From assembly GCA_900696575.1 (NCBI GenBank), contig CAADHD010000027.1:124001-188000 (forward strand): a stretch of 64,000 nucleotides of DNA. Reading direction: 5' to 3'. Below, in pieces: positions 51,901 to 62,697 of this stretch. The translations under genes were made by a program, and so were the position numbers. The stretch is from an uncultured Bacteroidota bacterium. Its GTDB lineage: Bacteria > Bacteroidota > Bacteroidia > AKYH767-A > OLB10. Below the pieces are notes generated by a model. The model was not told the origin of the DNA. It saw only the letters and a program-made list of their open reading frames with translations, and searched no databases. Numbering within the stretch: position 1 is the first letter of the stretch; the number at the start of each line of letters is the position of its first letter.

Positions 51901-52404
51901 ATGAAAAAATTCATTTTTACAGTAATCATTCTATCTGTTGCAGGATTCACCAATGCACAGAACATCAAATTAGGACACATCAACTCCACTCAATTGCTTT
52001 CGCTAATGCCCGAAACCAAAGGCGCTGATTCTACACTTCAGAAGTTTGGAACACAGCTTGAAAACCAGTTAAAAACCATGAGTGCTGAATACGAAAGCAA
52101 GGTGAACAGCTACAAAAAAGACGAAGCCAGCATGGCAGATCCTATTAAGCAGGCCCGTATTAAAGAAATTACTGACCTTGAAGACCGTATTCAGGATTTT
52201 CAGCAAACAGCACAGCAGTCTATTCAGAAAAAAAAGGAAGAGTTGTATTCGCCTATCATCAAAAAAGCAGATGAGGCCATTAAAGCAGTTGCCAAAGACA
52301 AGGGTTACACTTATATTTTCGATTCTTCGGTAGGCGCTTTGCTTTATGCCAATGATTCCGATGAAATACTTGGATTGGTAAAATCGAAGCTCGGGCTTAA
52401 GTAG
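51901..52404 (+). CDS. OmpH/Skp family periplasmic chaperone (tandem paralogue)
   Basis: MKKFIFTVIILSVAGFTNAQNIKLGHINSTQLLSLMPETKGADSTLQKF. Confidence 0.9.
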   Translation: MKKFIFTVIILSVAGFTNAQNIKLGHINSTQLLSLMPETKGADSTLQKFGTQLENQLKTMSAEYESKVNSYKKDEASMADPIKQARIKEITDLEDRIQDFQQTAQQSIQKKKEELYSPIIKKADEAIKAVAKDKGYTYIFDSSVGALLYANDSDEILGLVKSKLGLK

Positions 52405-52470
52405 TCATCCTGTTACGCTTAATTTCTGATTCCGAACCTTCGGGTTCCTGATTTCATTTATTCAAAAATC

Positions 52471-53682
52471 ATGACCATCGGCATTATCCGCGAGGAAAAG
52501 ATACCTCACGATAAACGCGTCTGTTTTACTCCGAAACAATGCAAACAACTGATGGAAACCTTTCCCGGTGTTAGTATCCTTGTTCAGCCATCGCCTTTCA
52601 GAACTTACACTGATGAGGAATACAGAACCGAAGGCATTATACTGAGCGAAGATCTCTCATCCTGCAATTTATTGATGGGCATTAAAGAAGTTCCTCCGCA
52701 CTTTCTGATAGAAGGAAAAACATACCTCTTCTTTTCGCATACCATCAAGATGCAGCCGCACAACCAAAAGTTGTTGCAGGAAATCATAAAGAAAAAAATA
52801 ACAATGGTGGACTATGAATGCCTTACCGATAAAGAAGGCAATCGCGTAATTGGTTTCGGTAGGTTTGCAGGAATTGTTGGCGCATACAACGGCCTAATGG
52901 GTTACGGATTAAAATACAATCTCTTTAGTCTTAAACCAGCCCATCTCTGTAAAGACAAGAAAGAACTGTTTGCCGAGCTTGATAAAATTTCACTACCCAA
53001 CATCAAAGTGGTGGTTACAGGCGGTGGCCGTGTAGCCAATGGCGCCTGCGAAACCTTAGGTGCTATGAATATGAGAAAAGTTACGCCTTACGAATTGGTT
53101 CATTACACTTTCCGTGAACCTGTATATGCACAAATTCATTCGGAAAATTATTACAAGGCTAAGGATGGTTCACCATTCAGTGCTTACGAGTTTCATCATC
53201 ATCCCGAAAACTTCCGATGCTCATTCAGTGATGATAATTCCTTTGCTTCGGTAACCGACTTGCTTATTCACTGTACCTTCTGGAATCCGAAAGCCGATAT
53301 CCTTTTTACCCGCGCCCGTATGCGCGACCCCGATTTCCGCATCAGCGTGATAGCCGATGTAACCTGCGATATAAACGGAAGTATTCCATCTACCTTTCGT
53401 GCATCCTCCATTGAAGATAAATTTTATGGTTACGACCCATTAACTGAAAAAGAAACCCAGCCGTTTGATAAATCGGCCATCACTGTAATGGCCATTGACA
53501 ATTTGCCCTGTGAACTTCCGCGCGATGCTTCCGAAGGTTTTGGCCGCCACTTAATTGAACGCGTAATGCCGGCTTTGATTGATAAAGATGAGGATCAAAT
53601 TATTCTGCGCGCCACCATTGCTTCGGGCGGAGAACTGATGCCTGCTTTTGAGTATTTGCGTGAATATGCTGAAGGAAAGTGA
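52471..53682 (+). CDS. NAD(P)-dependent oxidoreductase, saccharopine dehydrogenase / alanine dehydrogenase-like
   Basis: MTIGIIREEKIPHDKRVCFTPKQCKQLMETFPGVSILVQPS...VVVTGGGRVANGACETLGAMNMRKV. Confidence 0.8.
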   Translation: MTIGIIREEKIPHDKRVCFTPKQCKQLMETFPGVSILVQPSPFRTYTDEEYRTEGIILSEDLSSCNLLMGIKEVPPHFLIEGKTYLFFSHTIKMQPHNQKLLQEIIKKKITMVDYECLTDKEGNRVIGFGRFAGIVGAYNGLMGYGLKYNLFSLKPAHLCKDKKELFAELDKISLPNIKVVVTGGGRVANGACETLGAMNMRKVTPYELVHYTFREPVYAQIHSENYYKAKDGSPFSAYEFHHHPENFRCSFSDDNSFASVTDLLIHCTFWNPKADILFTRARMRDPDFRISVIADVTCDINGSIPSTFRASSIEDKFYGYDPLTEKETQPFDKSAITVMAIDNLPCELPRDASEGFGRHLIERVMPALIDKDEDQIILRATIASGGELMPAFEYLREYAEGK

Positions 53683-53864
53683 AATTTCAGGTAAGAGGTG
53701 AAAGGTGAGGGGGTGAGAGCAGGTTAATTCACGATGCAGGATTCACAATTCACAGTGTGCTGATGCCTGTTATTGGTTGAGCTTTTATACTTTTTACAGC
53801 GGTTAGAAGAAGAACATGATGCAGAACCTGTTATGCAGAACTATGAGTCTTATCCCAAATAAAC

Positions 53865-56189
53865 TCAAAACGGATACCCGATAGCGAAATTACCGATGCC
53901 ATCGCGCAGTTGCATTTTACGGTAAACCCAGCGTTCATCTTCAGGTTTACGCGGGTCGCGGAATTTATAACCCATATCAATCCTGAAAATAAAATAATTG
54001 AAGTTAAACCGGAAACCAAATCCGCCACCGGCTGCAACTTCAGACAGAAAATCGTTGGCTTCAAACTTTGACCCCGGCCGGTTTGGGTCTTCTTTAAACA
54101 ACCATACATTGCCTGCATCAATAAAAAAAGCGCCTTCGAGTACACGAATCAGATCAAAACGGTATTCAAGATTGGCATTGAGTTTTATCTCACCCGACTG
54201 CTGAATTTTTTCTTCCTTATCAAACGAACCCGGTCCTACAGATCGGGCGTTGAAAGCGCGCAAATCGTTGGCTCCTCCTGCAAAAAAACTTTTCTCGAAA
54301 GGCAACGCTTTCGAGTTAAGATATGGAATTCCCATACCTGCATAAATACGATAAACGATGTTGTTATTCTCATTCAGCCAATGATAATATCTGAAATCAA
54401 TATCAGGTTTGATATATTGTGCATATTCGTTTTTCAGCACACGCGAAACATCGTCCTCTTTTTTTACTCTTCCGGTTAGACGGTCTATCAGACGGACAGA
54501 ATTACCGGCTGCTTCAAAGTTGAAACGGAAGAAAATAAAATTGCGCAACGCACTTCCCTGTTGTGTGTTGATGATAAGACTGTATCGGCCATCCGTAATG
54601 AGGTAGTTGCCATAACTGGCCGTAAGGGCCGGATCGCCAATTTCTTCTAATTTCAATTTGAAATCAGGGGCCGGAGTTACATTTACAAAATTGATTTCGG
54701 CCGGAATAATCTGATGACTTACTGTTCTTTTTCTGCGGATGGTTAGTCCTGCTGAAAAGCCGGCAAGGCGTTTGAAAAATTCAGGACGCTGCTGAAGGTT
54801 GTAAGAAACCGTAAAGCTGGTGTAGGGAGTTGAAACTCTATAGCGTGGAATAATACGTGAAAACGGCCAAACCTGAAAAATCCGCGGCAGCCGGTAAGTA
54901 AACTCAGGGCCGATATCAAATGTGTTGAACCAAAGAATTTTGTTGTCGCTTCCGGTAAATTGTTTCTGATCTTCAAAGGCAGTTTTAATTCTGAACTCTG
55001 AAATCTCTGCTCCATTGAACGTGTTCCTGTTGGTGTAAACAAAATTAAATGCCGTTCCTAAATTTCCACCGTTGTGTGTTCCTTCTACTTCCACACGGTA
55101 CGCCTGCCGTTTCATCGGGGTAAGATTGAAAAATGCGTTAATAAAGTTTCTAGTAGAATCCTTCCGTATGGAATCTTTCCGGAAAGTGATATTCACGAAA
55201 CGGAAATTATTCATATCGGCCAGAGAACGGTAAGCACTTTCATGATTGTTGAGCATGTACATGCTGTCGCGTCTTGAAAAAATATGATTGGACAATGCAG
55301 CAGGCCTGAAATTCTTTTTGGCAGTGCGTGTTATAAAATACCGGTTGCGGTATTCAAGCGTATCGGCAATATCGTAAAACGAAGCAGGCGCAGAAGGGTC
55401 GTAATCAGAACGCACATAGATGTTGTTTACATGATATTGCCGGTGTTTGCCTGCATCGGAATTGGTGCTATCAGCCGTTGCCGGAGGATTGCTGATGTAA
55501 GTGTAAATATCTACCTGGTTTGATTTTAGTGTGCTGTCCACTTTAAAGGTAACAAAGAGTTGATTGAAAAAATAATAACCCCGGTTGCGAAGCTGGTTTG
55601 TAATCCGTTCGCGCTCTTTTTGAAAATCATGGAGGTTGTATATCCTGCTTCGTTTCAGAATGCATTGCTGTGTATCGGAAAGAACAATTTTCTTTATGAG
55701 CGAATCTTCAATGACATAGTACACATCCCTGATTCGGAATGGTTCACCGGCATGGACCTGATACAGAACATTGGCCTTCCACTGTTTCGGAAAATAAACT
55801 GTATCTGTAACCGTAGCATGGAAGTAACCGATATTTTCCATGTATTGGCGCAGTTGCCTTGCCGAAATATCGGTAAGCAGACTGTCGAAAAGTACCGGGC
55901 TTTCGCCTATGGTTGTTTTAACCCAATTATTAAATTTTGTAGGTTTAAACTGGTCAAACAATGTAAAAACACCAAGATGAAACCGGAAAATATTCAACAA
56001 TTTGCGGTTGGGCTTCTGTTTAAGAATCGGGTATAGCTCAGATGCAATTTCCTTGCGCTCACATTTGATAGTATTTTTGTTAAGCAGTACAGCATCCTTG
56101 CCCAGTTTGCGCACAGGGTTACAGGAAAAGAAAAATGCTGCCGATAACAGCAACAGAAAAAAAGTAGGCTTAAAACTCACCGGCTGCAA
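53865..56189 (-). CDS. tamL: TamL-like BamA/TamA family outer membrane lipoprotein
   Basis: 774 aa; signal/lipobox FFFSCNPVRKLGKDAVLLNKN; barrel with ERFYLGG-equivalent EKSFFAGGANDLRAFNARSVGPGSF; C-term GIGNFAIGYPF. Confidence 0.85.
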   Translation of the reverse strand: MQPVSFKPTFFLLLLSAAFFFSCNPVRKLGKDAVLLNKNTIKCERKEIASELYPILKQKPNRKLLNIFRFHLGVFTLFDQFKPTKFNNWVKTTIGESPVLFDSLLTDISARQLRQYMENIGYFHATVTDTVYFPKQWKANVLYQVHAGEPFRIRDVYYVIEDSLIKKIVLSDTQQCILKRSRIYNLHDFQKERERITNQLRNRGYYFFNQLFVTFKVDSTLKSNQVDIYTYISNPPATADSTNSDAGKHRQYHVNNIYVRSDYDPSAPASFYDIADTLEYRNRYFITRTAKKNFRPAALSNHIFSRRDSMYMLNNHESAYRSLADMNNFRFVNITFRKDSIRKDSTRNFINAFFNLTPMKRQAYRVEVEGTHNGGNLGTAFNFVYTNRNTFNGAEISEFRIKTAFEDQKQFTGSDNKILWFNTFDIGPEFTYRLPRIFQVWPFSRIIPRYRVSTPYTSFTVSYNLQQRPEFFKRLAGFSAGLTIRRKRTVSHQIIPAEINFVNVTPAPDFKLKLEEIGDPALTASYGNYLITDGRYSLIINTQQGSALRNFIFFRFNFEAAGNSVRLIDRLTGRVKKEDDVSRVLKNEYAQYIKPDIDFRYYHWLNENNNIVYRIYAGMGIPYLNSKALPFEKSFFAGGANDLRAFNARSVGPGSFDKEEKIQQSGEIKLNANLEYRFDLIRVLEGAFFIDAGNVWLFKEDPNRPGSKFEANDFLSEVAAGGGFGFRFNFNYFIFRIDMGYKFRDPRKPEDERWVYRKMQLRDGIGNFAIGYPF

Positions 56190-56253
56190 AAAAGTTCAGG
56201 TGGTCGTAAAAGTAACATGAAGAATTAGTTTTGCCATGACATAAACAGGCAAT

Positions 56254-57006
56254 ATGCCAACACTAAAAGAACAAAAACTCATCCGCAGCCTCAGGCTTAA
56301 AAAGTTCAGGCAGGAGCATCGTTTGTTTATTGTAGAAGGAATTAAGAATGTGAATTGCCTCCTGGCTTCTTCCTTCAAAACGGAGGCTGTTTATCATGTG
56401 GACAACTGGAAGAGTGAAATACCACTGCCTGCAGGAAAAACAGAAATGCACATTGTTTCGCCTGAGTGGATGAAAAAAGTATCGCTGTTCGAAAGTTCTT
56501 CATCTGTTTTGGCCATTGTGCGAATACCTGAACCCAAGAAAAAGTTTTCATTTGACCAATCGGTAATTCCCGTGCTTGCCGGAATCAATGATCCGGGAAA
56601 TCTGGGAACCATCATTCGCCTGTGCGACTGGTTCGGAATAAAAACACTTGTTGTTTCAGAAAATACCGTTGATGAGTTTAACCCTAAAACCGTTCAGGCA
56701 ACTATGGGCGCCCTATTTAATGTGGCAGTTTACCGTAACGGCCTTAAAGAATTTTTCACGGAGAATGAACAGCTATACCACATTCCTGTTTTTGCGGCTG
56801 ATATGCGAGGAAGGCCATTGAGTTCAATCCATCAGCCCGAAAAAATGATTCTTGTTTTTGGCAGTGAATCGCATGGAATACCGGAAGAGTTGCATTCCTT
56901 TATCCGCGAATACATTCACATCCCATCCAAAGGAACTCCTTTAGCCGAGTCGCTTAACGCTGCTATGGCAGCTTCCATTCTGCTCCATTATTTTACACGG
57001 TCATGA
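56254..57006 (+). CDS. TrmH/SpoU family RNA methyltransferase
   Basis: AGINDPGNLGTIIRLCDWFGIKTLVVSENTVDEFNPKTVQATMGALFNV...VFGSESHGIPEEL...IPSKGTPLAESLNAAMAASILL. Confidence 0.94.
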   Translation: MPTLKEQKLIRSLRLKKFRQEHRLFIVEGIKNVNCLLASSFKTEAVYHVDNWKSEIPLPAGKTEMHIVSPEWMKKVSLFESSSSVLAIVRIPEPKKKFSFDQSVIPVLAGINDPGNLGTIIRLCDWFGIKTLVVSENTVDEFNPKTVQATMGALFNVAVYRNGLKEFFTENEQLYHIPVFAADMRGRPLSSIHQPEKMILVFGSESHGIPEELHSFIREYIHIPSKGTPLAESLNAAMAASILLHYFTRS

Positions 57007-58367
57007 GAGGGATTCGGCCGTCATCCGTTGTTTTTACTCTGCTTTTTATCCTTCTCATCATCATCATTTCATTCAACAACCGTCCGGCTGCCGATGATTT
57101 TTACTATCTGTACTGCGTTCCTGAAAATGGAATTGTAAAATGCGTAACCGATCTGTACCATGGCTACAGCGCGCGGTGGGCGGCTTACACACTGGCCGCA
57201 GCCGTTATTCCGGTGAAATGGTTGTTTGCCGTATTTCCTGTTATTTCTGTATTGTTGATTTCTGTTGTCATTGCTGCTATCATTAAAGCGCTTTCGCAAA
57301 GGCTGTTTTCATTTTCATTGAAAAATACAGAGGCATTCATCACAGGGATAATGCTTTGCTCGGCCTTCTTTTTTACTTCCTTCTCCATTGATGAGTCGTG
57401 GTTCTGGATGATACAGGTTTGCACCTATGCCATTAGTATGGCTGCCCAGCTTTCTGTTTTTTATTGCTTGATTTCGGAAAAAAGATATTGGTTCTTGCTG
57501 CTGATAGCCTCAGTATTCACAGGTGGCAGCAGCGAATCTTTTGCTTTGATCGTCATGGCTGCCTTGATATTGCTTTATATTTTCAGAAACAGACTTAAAG
57601 GGAAAATCTTTCCGGAAAAACATTTCCGTTTTAACGTGTTGCTTGCGCTGGCCGGTTGTTTTATTTCCTTTTTAATCATGATAAGTTCGAAAGGGAACCT
57701 GGTTCGTTACGGAGCCTTGCCTGATGCATCTGTTCCTGAACTTATTTGGATCATCTTTAAAACATGGGGAAAATCGCTCCTGATAAAACCATTTTTTGTT
57801 TTGCCATATTACGTATTGTTTGGTCTAATGGCATTCATTGCCGGCAGACGAATGAAGGCTGAATCAGGAATTTCATTTGCTGAATTTTTAAGAGGATGGA
57901 TGAAATCAATCGCGCTGCTTCCGTTTATCGTATTGATATTAATACTGCCGGCAACGATAGTCATGTCAGGCCTGCCCCCTGACAGGGCTATGATGCAGGT
58001 ATCGTTTACCATAACGGCATTCATCCTCATCTTTTCCTTTGATGCCGGCAAAAAACTGAGTGAGTTAAGGTTTGAAAATTCTGCTTTTGGAATTTGCATA
58101 TCTGCTTTTCTGCTTTTGATGGTAAGCTATCATCTAATACACCAAACCAGAATTACAATGCAGTATGCAAAAGCATTTGATGAGAGAATAGTTTACCTGA
58201 ATAATTTAAATGCAAAAGGCCAAAAGGAATTGATAGCACTTGAACCATTGCCAGAATCCGGCATGATATACTCATCAGAAATCAGTGAATACGAAGTTCA
58301 CTTTACCAATTCATTTTTAAAGAAATATCTGGAGCTTGAGTTTGAAATCAGGAAAGCAGAGCGCTGA
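57003..58367 (+). CDS. Multi-TM membrane protein, DUF6056-like
   Basis: 454 aa; NNRPAADDFYYLYCVPENGIVKCVTDLYHGYSARWAAYTL...FSIDESWFWM; many TM segments. Confidence 0.65.
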   Translation: MRGIRPSSVVFTLLFILLIIIISFNNRPAADDFYYLYCVPENGIVKCVTDLYHGYSARWAAYTLAAAVIPVKWLFAVFPVISVLLISVVIAAIIKALSQRLFSFSLKNTEAFITGIMLCSAFFFTSFSIDESWFWMIQVCTYAISMAAQLSVFYCLISEKRYWFLLLIASVFTGGSSESFALIVMAALILLYIFRNRLKGKIFPEKHFRFNVLLALAGCFISFLIMISSKGNLVRYGALPDASVPELIWIIFKTWGKSLLIKPFFVLPYYVLFGLMAFIAGRRMKAESGISFAEFLRGWMKSIALLPFIVLILILPATIVMSGLPPDRAMMQVSFTITAFILIFSFDAGKKLSELRFENSAFGICISAFLLLMVSYHLIHQTRITMQYAKAFDERIVYLNNLNAKGQKELIALEPLPESGMIYSSEISEYEVHFTNSFLKKYLELEFEIRKAER

Positions 58368-59756
58368 TTATTCAGCCATCAGTTTGCCGCCTTTAATTTC
58401 TTCTGATTTACTGCGGTACTTGTCTGCAAGTGCATTCTGTCCAAGCATTTTGTAAGCACGGCCTAAACTGTCGTACGCTGCAACGGAGTAAGGATAACGT
58501 TCAATGTTCATTTTAAGAATGCGTACAGCTTCTTCAGGTCTGCGTTTACGCAGCAACTGATTGCTCAGGCTAAGGGCCTGATCATTACTTAAAGGAAGTA
58601 TTTGTGCCAGGGTGCTTTCTTTTTTATCAGTCTGATTCGATTCAATCCAGGCCAGTTCTTTCTGAATTTTATTGATTTTGGTAAAGAAGTATTCAAAAGG
58701 AATGGTGCCATCAAGCAGGTCGTGCTGATACGCTTCCATGACATTATTCAAATGAGTTTTAGCGCCTTCTTTATCAAGCACAGGCCGTTTGTAATTAGCC
58801 ATCATGCGGTCGCCTCTTACAAGGAAAACCGTATCGCCATCCTGATGCAGCATGTTTTCGAATAGGATAATACTGGCCAATGCAATCTGCGAATAGTTTT
58901 GCGATTCATTCCGGAAGCCGCGGCATTCCGTTGTCCATATTTTCTGAAACAATGCAATTCCTCCTTCGGTAGGATTTAATTGATCTAACATGCAACTCAC
59001 ATTTCCCCATCCGGCATGATAGATATGCATTATCAGCAAGCGGAACCACAGGTCATGCTCATCAAAAGCAATGTTGCGTGCCATGAGGTAATCTTTCAGG
59101 TAAGGTACACAGGCTGAGCGAAGCAGGCGTGCGGCAGCACCTGCTGATTTTTCAAGACTTGTCCTTTCATCAACTGTCTTATTGATTTTTAGACCATACT
59201 TGATGGCCACACTTCTCATCAACTGAAATGGTCCTAAAGCACCTGCTGATGATTTCTGCCGGTTCCTGCCCGGGCTTTCAATCAGCAGAATAGTTTGAGC
59301 ATACCAGGGATCTACTCCTTCGCGAAGAAATACTTCTGCCGCTTTGCCGATTTGAGAAACGGTGCTTTTGTATTCATAAAAATCGCGTTTGCCTGAAGTT
59401 ACAAAGATGACTTCGTTCTCATTCAGCCCGTAAGCCTGGCGTAAATACTGGCGATAGGATTCCTTCTCTGTATCTGTTTGACAATGCCATTCTTCACTTG
59501 ATATAAAATGCAACGGTTTACGTCCGGAAGCCACATTGATGATTACACTGTCGGGTGGTAACTTGATGATATGCTGCCAGAAACGCGTATGAGGAAGCGT
59601 ATCCCATTGTTCGGAAAACACCTGTTTGTTACTGACGAATTTCAGCTTCAAGGTATCATTGTAAAAAGCAACGGTTTTGGTAGTCAATAAATTCTCATGG
59701 CCTGCATTAGCTATGACAGGAAACAACAACAGGATGATAACAGTCCTTTTCAGCAT
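58368..59756 (-). CDS. Lytic transglycosylase-like (SLT) domain protein with TPR-like C-terminus
   Basis: DPWYAQTILLIESPGRNRQKSSAGALGPFQLMRSVAIKYGLKIN...; YPYSVAAYDSLGRAYKMLGQNALADKYRSKSEEI. Confidence 0.75.
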   Translation of the reverse strand: MLKRTVIILLLFPVIANAGHENLLTTKTVAFYNDTLKLKFVSNKQVFSEQWDTLPHTRFWQHIIKLPPDSVIINVASGRKPLHFISSEEWHCQTDTEKESYRQYLRQAYGLNENEVIFVTSGKRDFYEYKSTVSQIGKAAEVFLREGVDPWYAQTILLIESPGRNRQKSSAGALGPFQLMRSVAIKYGLKINKTVDERTSLEKSAGAAARLLRSACVPYLKDYLMARNIAFDEHDLWFRLLIMHIYHAGWGNVSCMLDQLNPTEGGIALFQKIWTTECRGFRNESQNYSQIALASIILFENMLHQDGDTVFLVRGDRMMANYKRPVLDKEGAKTHLNNVMEAYQHDLLDGTIPFEYFFTKINKIQKELAWIESNQTDKKESTLAQILPLSNDQALSLSNQLLRKRRPEEAVRILKMNIERYPYSVAAYDSLGRAYKMLGQNALADKYRSKSEEIKGGKLMAE

Positions 59757-59966
59757 ATCCGGGTCAGTGAATGGTCTCTTACGAATTTAAGTTGTTACAG
59801 TTTCGTTCTTTTCAAAAGCAAAGATAACGCCTCACAGGCCTTTGATAATTTTTGTTCATCAAAACTTACTGACGGTTGACAGCTGATTAGTCACGAATGA
59901 CCAAAATGATTTGCTTTTTCCATCTAAATTTAATGAAAAGATTATTGAGTTGAATTTATGTATTGA

Positions 59967-61589
59967 TTATTTCAGCAAAGTAAAATGGCCTGTCTTTACT
60001 TTTCTTCCTGAATGTAAATCCTGCCATTCCAGTTGGTACAAATAAACTCCCTGCGGGCATAGCATTCCGTTTTCATTTCTTCCGTTCCAGCCAGCATTCT
60101 TTCCGTTGTAAATCTGTTTTCCCCACCGGTTATAAATCTGAAGCGTAAAATCAGAAGAAAATGATAAGACCGGGATAAACCATTCATTCCTGCCATCATT
60201 ATCGGGTGTAAATGCTGATGGCATAAAAACAATACCGGATGCTTCACATTGTACCATTACTTCTTTACTAACTGATCCGGTACATGGCTCATCTGATGTA
60301 ACTGTGAGTGTAACCGGAAAAATTCCGTTTTCATCATAGTGCTGTAATGGATTCTGCAAAACAGATGTTGAATTACCCAAATGCCATTGCCAGCTAACAA
60401 TACTGCCGTTCAGTGCAGTTGATTGATCTTTGAAGAACACCGTACGGGATGAACAATCATTCAGAAATATGAAATCAGTTTCAATAACAGGGTTTACTGC
60501 GATAGCTTTTGTCAGCGTTGACCGGCATCCTGTGCTGGATTGTACGGTCAAAGAAACAGGATACGTATTTATCTGGCCGAAACTGTGCAAAGGATTTTCA
60601 TCTGATGATGTAGTTCCATTTCCGAAATTCCATTGATATGAAGTTATTGTTCCGTGATTATCGGTTGAAGTGTTGATAAATTCAACTGTGTTATTGCATT
60701 TAAGAATATGATTGAATGCTGCATTCGGAACAATATCAGGTACAGAGATGGAAAAATGATAATCGCAACCATTAGCCGCTTTTAATGTAAGCGAAACGTT
60801 GCTGCCATAATTGTAACTGCTCAGGTTGATAGCCTGTGTTGTATCTCCTGTTGACCATTCATAATGAAAACCGGGCGGAGCGGTAAAGGTGATGGTTCCG
60901 TCATCGTTGCATTCTGATGTTTCCATTTTCATGGCAGTGGCATGTCCATCAATGTAAGCATAGCCGAAATGGCCGCCCATGCCGCAATCGCCCGTAGCAA
61001 ATTCAATGGTGATTTGCCTGCCTATGTATGCAGTAAGATTGATTCCCACATCCGTCCATGGCCTGAAACGGTAATTGCCATTGGCCATAAAGCCCGGTAA
61101 ATTATTCGCACAGGCAACCTGGTAATATCCGCATTCGACAGGGATCCCATCTTCATCGCGAACGGTAATTTCAAAATGCGGCTGTTTAATTTCAGGATGA
61201 TCGGGTGGAAATTCAAACACTACAGCATATCGGTAAACATAAAACGGAGATTGTGGCTGAACTGTAAAAGTGTATGAAAGTTTTTCGGCCTGCGAGCCGG
61301 TATGGTCATTTCCGAGACGAACCGAATACAATCCTCCTGGCGCTACTACAGGAATCAATCCCATCGAATAAGGATCAAAGGCATTTCCTGACATGATTGC
61401 ATGACGCGAAGAATCAAAACCGACAACAGGAGTTTCAATTGGGCAGCATGAGCCTGTGAAGGCACTCCAGCCTGAGAAAGTTCCGGTTTCAAAATCGGAG
61501 TTGTGATAAACGGATTGAGCGCTCAGAAAAAACGGAAAGAGGCAAGCCATGCCCATCAGCATAAAAACCATCACTACATGCTTTTTCAT
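59967..61589 (-). CDS. PKD-domain secreted protein with gliding-motility (CHU_C) C-terminus
   Basis: YQWNFGNGTTSSDENPLHSF, WQWHLGNSTSVLQNPLQHYDENGIFPVTLTV; C-term FMPSAFTPDNDGRNEWFIPVLSFSSDFTLQIYNRWGKQIYNGKNAGWNGRNENGMLCPQGVYLYQLEW. Confidence 0.9.
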   Translation of the reverse strand: MKKHVVMVFMLMGMACLFPFFLSAQSVYHNSDFETGTFSGWSAFTGSCCPIETPVVGFDSSRHAIMSGNAFDPYSMGLIPVVAPGGLYSVRLGNDHTGSQAEKLSYTFTVQPQSPFYVYRYAVVFEFPPDHPEIKQPHFEITVRDEDGIPVECGYYQVACANNLPGFMANGNYRFRPWTDVGINLTAYIGRQITIEFATGDCGMGGHFGYAYIDGHATAMKMETSECNDDGTITFTAPPGFHYEWSTGDTTQAINLSSYNYGSNVSLTLKAANGCDYHFSISVPDIVPNAAFNHILKCNNTVEFINTSTDNHGTITSYQWNFGNGTTSSDENPLHSFGQINTYPVSLTVQSSTGCRSTLTKAIAVNPVIETDFIFLNDCSSRTVFFKDQSTALNGSIVSWQWHLGNSTSVLQNPLQHYDENGIFPVTLTVTSDEPCTGSVSKEVMVQCEASGIVFMPSAFTPDNDGRNEWFIPVLSFSSDFTLQIYNRWGKQIYNGKNAGWNGRNENGMLCPQGVYLYQLEWQDLHSGRKVKTGHFTLLK

Positions 61590-61641
61590 TATGGCCGGAA
61601 AAACTAAGAGTAAAAGTAGTAAAAAATACCTAAGCAGGTAT

Positions 61642-62697
61642 TCAGTTAAATCCGCTGATTTCTTTCCAGAGTTTACTGAATGGTTTGCGTGCTGGCTGCA
61701 AAGGTTTACGCAGTTTCAAATCGGATTTTATAAAAATGCTGTTCACATAAAAATCGAGCGAACGGCCGGGCACCGGCATTTTGTTTTTACGTGCAGCCGC
61801 TTTTGTCCAGAAAAAATAAAACCATTTCTCTGAAGATGGAACATGATTACGGTTAACAGAACTCTGCCGGTTGAGTAACAGCAGCTTTTCAAAATGGATA
61901 TTTACCGGGCAAACCGATGAATGCCTGCCATCCAGGGTGAAAGAAAAACTGTCGGTTATCTTTTCACCGCTGCGGTCGAGCGCCTGCAATTTTAATTCAT
62001 CTACCATCCTTGTTCCGGAAGGATGCATAAAACAATTATTGCAGCCGATGCAGTGAAGCAGCGAACGATGCGATTTAACGGCCATCATTTCTGCTGCCTT
62101 GTTTTCGGTAATGAACACATGAACCTCCGAATCTGCAGAAGTGCGTCCGAATACAAGGTTCAAGGAAGTTGTTGATTCACCATTCCGTAATCGAATCATC
62201 GTTTCAAGGCTGGATAAAGATGGCAGTACCCTGTCAACCGAAGCAACAAGAATTAAATCATCGCCTTCCGGCAAGCGGTATCCTTCTGGTAATGAGAAAG
62301 TCACTCCACCCGGATCAGCCATAAGGTAACCGGCATTGATCAGCCATGCCTGTTTCCCGTTTTCATTCTTGCTGATTTTAAGAAGTGCAGGATCGTTTGT
62401 TGAATACAGGCTTATATTCAGCTTCAGATTTTTCTTTTTAAGCAACAGTTTCAGATCATCAGCTATTTCCTTTTCATTAAACGCCCAATGCACAATTCCC
62501 CCCCTGCGGCTGAAATTCGATTCAAACTCAATCAGGTATTTATCGGCAAAATTGATCCCTTTCCAGCGTATATGTGCTGCCCGTTTCATTAATAAAGATG
62601 AGCTATCCGATCCTTTTTTTGCAGGGATTATTAATGGCTCAACCATGTGAATAACTTTTGTTTCCGTTAATTCTTCGGCAAGCAACCGGGCTGACAT
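61642..62697 (-). CDS. LUD-domain / LutB-like protein with degenerate Fe-S motifs
   Basis: AGYLMADPGGVTFSLPEGYRLPEGDDLILVASVDRVLPSLSSLETMIRL...HCIGCNNCFMHPSGTR...SSVCPVNIHFEKLLLLNR. Confidence 0.55.
   Translation of the reverse strand: MSARLLAEELTETKVIHMVEPLIIPAKKGSDSSSLLMKRAAHIRWKGINFADKYLIEFESNFSRRGGIVHWAFNEKEIADDLKLLLKKKNLKLNISLYSTNDPALLKISKNENGKQAWLINAGYLMADPGGVTFSLPEGYRLPEGDDLILVASVDRVLPSLSSLETMIRLRNGESTTSLNLVFGRTSADSEVHVFITENKAAEMMAVKSHRSLLHCIGCNNCFMHPSGTRMVDELKLQALDRSGEKITDSFSFTLDGRHSSVCPVNIHFEKLLLLNRQSSVNRNHVPSSEKWFYFFWTKAAARKNKMPVPGRSLDFYVNSIFIKSDLKLRKPLQPARKPFSKLWKEISGFN

Noticed and set aside
48660-52404. bamA plus two skp-like genes as a novel envelope system
   Set aside because: uppS-bamA-skp-skp is a known conserved Bacteroidota neighbourhood.
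53690-53830. Purine-rich intergenic stretch with aggtgaaaggtgaggggg and ttcac repeats
   Set aside because: Short, low-complexity, no clear ends or structure; insufficient to call an element.
55560-56036. 158-aa plus-strand ORF
   Set aside because: Antisense to the TamL-like gene, no domain or initiation signal.
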